Shown here: positions 5,522 through 7,214 of the stretch, piece after piece | Layout of the letters: each line of letters begins with the position of its first letter | Position numbering within the stretch: the stretch's first letter is position 1 | Assembly: GCA_022600215.1 (NCBI GenBank) | Contig: JAHZKV010000112.1 | Location: forward strand, 1-7,214 | Origin: a bacterium | GTDB taxonomy: Bacteria > Chlamydiota > Chlamydiia > Chlamydiales > 2-12-FULL-49-11 | DNA: 7,214 bases | Direction of reading: 5' to 3' | Translations under genes and position numbers: made by a program | Notes under the pieces: model-generated | What the model was told of the DNA's origin: nothing | What the model saw: the letters and a program-made list of their open reading frames with translations, nothing else | Database searches by the model: none

Positions 5522-7214
5522 ATGGCAGAAGATATTTTTAGTGACAGTTTATTAGAAGAGGGAAGAGCGCTTGTTTCCGCAAAACAAGTTGCCAATGTTA
5601 TCTTTTCTAAGGGCACCTATCAAGCAGAGGTTGTGATAGATGGCGCTGTCAACTGGACCTTTTTGCAGCTTTCGAGTGATCATTTTTCTGATTTATTTTG
5701 TGAATGTGGTGGATCAAAGAGTGCGCCGTGTAATCACCTAGCAGCGTCGGTAGAGGCTATTTATTATGGCCATAAAGACCCTTTGCATGTGCGTTATGAG
5801 GCAAGCTTTTGGAAAAAGTCCCTTGAGGTCGTGGCAGAAAGGCTTGGTTATGATACTTCTGTGTTAAAAAAAGAGGGGGAGACCTATTCCATTTTGGTTG
5901 GGGAGAAAAAGGTTTTTTCTTTAGTTTGTAAGAGCGCGCGTGCTAAAGAGCATTTTCGTATTACGGTGGATGAGAGGGTAGCGGAAACAGAAGAGACCAG
6001 TATTAAGTTTTCTAACCTAGATGCCGATGAGTTAGAGCGATATCAGGCGGGTAATCCCTCCCAAGACCTTCGTTTTGAGCTCTCTTTTTGGTCAGATTTG
6101 GCAAAATATTTCCTATACTTAGAAGATGAGAGTGCTTTAGCAAACATAGATCTACCGGTGGTGGGTAAAGAGCTCCCTAAAGAAATTAAGGTAGAGATGG
6201 AGGATTTTTTCTTTTCTTTTGAAGTGGAAAAGGGCGAGTGGGAAGCTTTCTTACCAAGCTTGAAGGACCGAGCCCTCAATTTACCTGTTCATGATATGAC
6301 AGGGAGAGAGATTGAGAAGGTAGTCTATAACAAAGCCGATCATTCCTTTTCTTTGATTGCTTCTGGGAAAACTTCTACGGTAAATGGGGATGGGATTTTG
6401 TTAGGCGATTGGAAATTTGTTCCTGGCAAAGGCTTTTTCCCAAAAGATAACGATCCTATTTTAGAGCAAGATATTATCCGTGAAGATGGGGTAGAAGAGG
6501 CGCTTAATAAGTATGGAGAGAAATTTTCTGAGTGGTTAGAGGGAGAGAGAGTTACACAAGAAGTGCAAGAGGTACAATTTACCCTCTTTTTTGATGAGGA
6601 GCAAAGTCTTCATATTTCAATGTATTTGTTTGAAAAGGGTGATTTAGCAAAGGGCGACTCTCATTTGTATGGGGCTTGGGCTTATGTGGAGGGTAAAGGT
6701 TTTTATCCACTCAAAGGGCAGCTTTTTACAGGCAGGGAGCGTATCATTAAAAATGAAGTGGTGACGGAGTTTATTGATCGACACAAGACTTTCTTGTCAG
6801 GTTTTGATGGGTTTGCCGTTCATATGACTAATATTGAGTCGAGCGTCCGCTACGAGTTTAATCAGGATACGCTGGAGATTTTAGGCGATGAGCTCCACGA
6901 TGAAGAAAGTGGAGTAGTAGACTGTGGTAAGTATTTGTATGTCAAAGGGCAGGGATTTTTCATCCAAGGCATAGCAAAATATGATAAGCATGTCTTCCCC
7001 GGTATGCGTATTGAAAAAGATGAGCTCTCTCATTTTATCACGGTAAATAAAGAAGAGCTTGAAACGGTCACTGGATTTTTTGTGCAAGATGATGGTTTAG
7101 ATAAGACAGGGTTGATGGTCACCTATATTGAAGAAAGTGGTATTGTGGTGGAGCCAAAATATTATTTCTCAGAAGATATGATGAAATTTCATCCAAAAGT
7201 ATTTGGTGATTATA
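5522..7214 (+). CDS. SWIM zinc-finger protein, N-terminal part of an SNF2-family helicase (3' end missing)
   Basis: The frame is open from the ATG at 5522 to the window edge (564 codons). An in-frame TGA at 5477 with no other start codon between makes this start firm, although the upstream site is weak (AGAAG, 10 bases away). Residues 60-72 form a SWIM zinc finger, C-E-C-x7-C-N-H (Cys60, Cys62, Cys70, His72). In bacteria this commonly stands at the N-terminus of long SNF2/SWI-type ATPases, including the chlamydial 'SWF/SNF family helicases'. The rest is acidic, beta-rich and aromatic, like the region that precedes the ATPase core in those proteins. Three repeated modules start at residues 297, 386 and 471, each with a [WY]-x-[FY]-V-x-G-[KQ]-G-F-[FY] motif. 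No Walker A or DEAD-type box is reached, so the helicase identity is inferred from the SWIM domain, the size and the lineage. Likely role: DNA translocation or transcription-associated remodelling. Confidence 0.8.
   Translation, partial: MAEDIFSDSLLEEGRALVSAKQVANVIFSKGTYQAEVVIDGAVNWTFLQLSSDHFSDLFCECGGSKSAPCNHLAASVEAIYYGHKDPLHVRYEASFWKKSLEVVAERLGYDTSVLKKEGETYSILVGEKKVFSLVCKSARAKEHFRITVDERVAETEETSIKFSNLDADELERYQAGNPSQDLRFELSFWSDLAKYFLYLEDESALANIDLPVVGKELPKEIKVEMEDFFFSFEVEKGEWEAFLPSLKDRALNLPVHDMTGREIEKVVYNKADHSFSLIASGKTSTVNGDGILLGDWKFVPGKGFFPKDNDPILEQDIIREDGVEEALNKYGEKFSEWLEGERVTQEVQEVQFTLFFDEEQSLHISMYLFEKGDLAKGDSHLYGAWAYVEGKGFYPLKGQLFTGRERIIKNEVVTEFIDRHKTFLSGFDGFAVHMTNIESSVRYEFNQDTLEILGDELHDEESGVVDCGKYLYVKGQGFFIQGIAKYDKHVFPGMRIEKDELSHFITVNKEELETVTGFFVQDDGLDKTGLMVTYIEESGIVVEPKYYFSEDMMKFHPKVFGDY

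Noticed and set aside
6359..6373. SGKT-like sequence as a helicase Walker A motif
   Set aside because: Residues around 282-284 read ASGKTST without the preceding GxxxxGKT pattern or the SNF2 DxGLGKT context; the ATPase core must lie beyond the window.

Overview
The window carries five genes and part of a sixth, all on the + strand and tightly packed. It looks like a chromosomal segment of a member of the phylum Chlamydiae. The order glyA - clpP - dapF is the gene order I recall from Chlamydia (C. trachomatis CT432-CT431-CT430). The GlyA, ClpP and DapF proteins also resemble the chlamydial versions: long SHMT, ClpP1-type ClpP, short DapF. The last gene is a SWIM-type SNF2-family protein of a kind chlamydiae are known to carry. 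Two things point to an environmental (amoeba- or arthropod-associated) chlamydia rather than Chlamydiaceae: an alanine dehydrogenase gene, and a large unrecognised gene with an F-box-like motif. Genus cannot be decided from the sequence alone.

Layout. Positions 1-1419 hold glyA, which enters from the left edge and lacks about its first 20 codons. Positions 1420-1488 form a short gap with a perfect TATAAT. Positions 1489-2733 encode a 414-residue protein of unknown function with an F-box-like helical motif near its N-terminus. Positions 2734-2936 are a 203-base spacer with three perfect hairpin-forming inverted repeats and a probable promoter. Positions 2937-5434 are a compact likely operon, clpP - dapF - ald, with gaps of 9 and 2 bases. 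Positions 5435-5521 are a small gap with only weak promoter-like sequence. From 5522 to the right edge runs the N-terminal part (564 codons) of a SWIM/SNF2-type protein, still open at the end of the window. No stretch over 300 bases lacks a gene. I saw no tRNA, rRNA, CRISPR array or transposase.

How the genes may work together. In Chlamydiaceae, which lack the usual alanine and glutamate racemases, SHMT has been reported to have alanine racemase activity, and DapF has been reported to act both as diaminopimelate epimerase and glutamate racemase. Here these two genes lie within 3 kb of an alanine dehydrogenase, which interconverts pyruvate and L-alanine and is fused into the dapF operon. Together they could supply L-Ala, D-Ala, D-Glu and meso-DAP, the amino acids of the peptidoglycan stem. 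That is an inference from family knowledge and location. ClpP (proteolysis) and the SNF2-type protein (DNA or chromatin handling) are not obviously connected to this theme. The 414-residue gene and the hairpin spacer look like a lineage-specific insertion into an otherwise conserved block.
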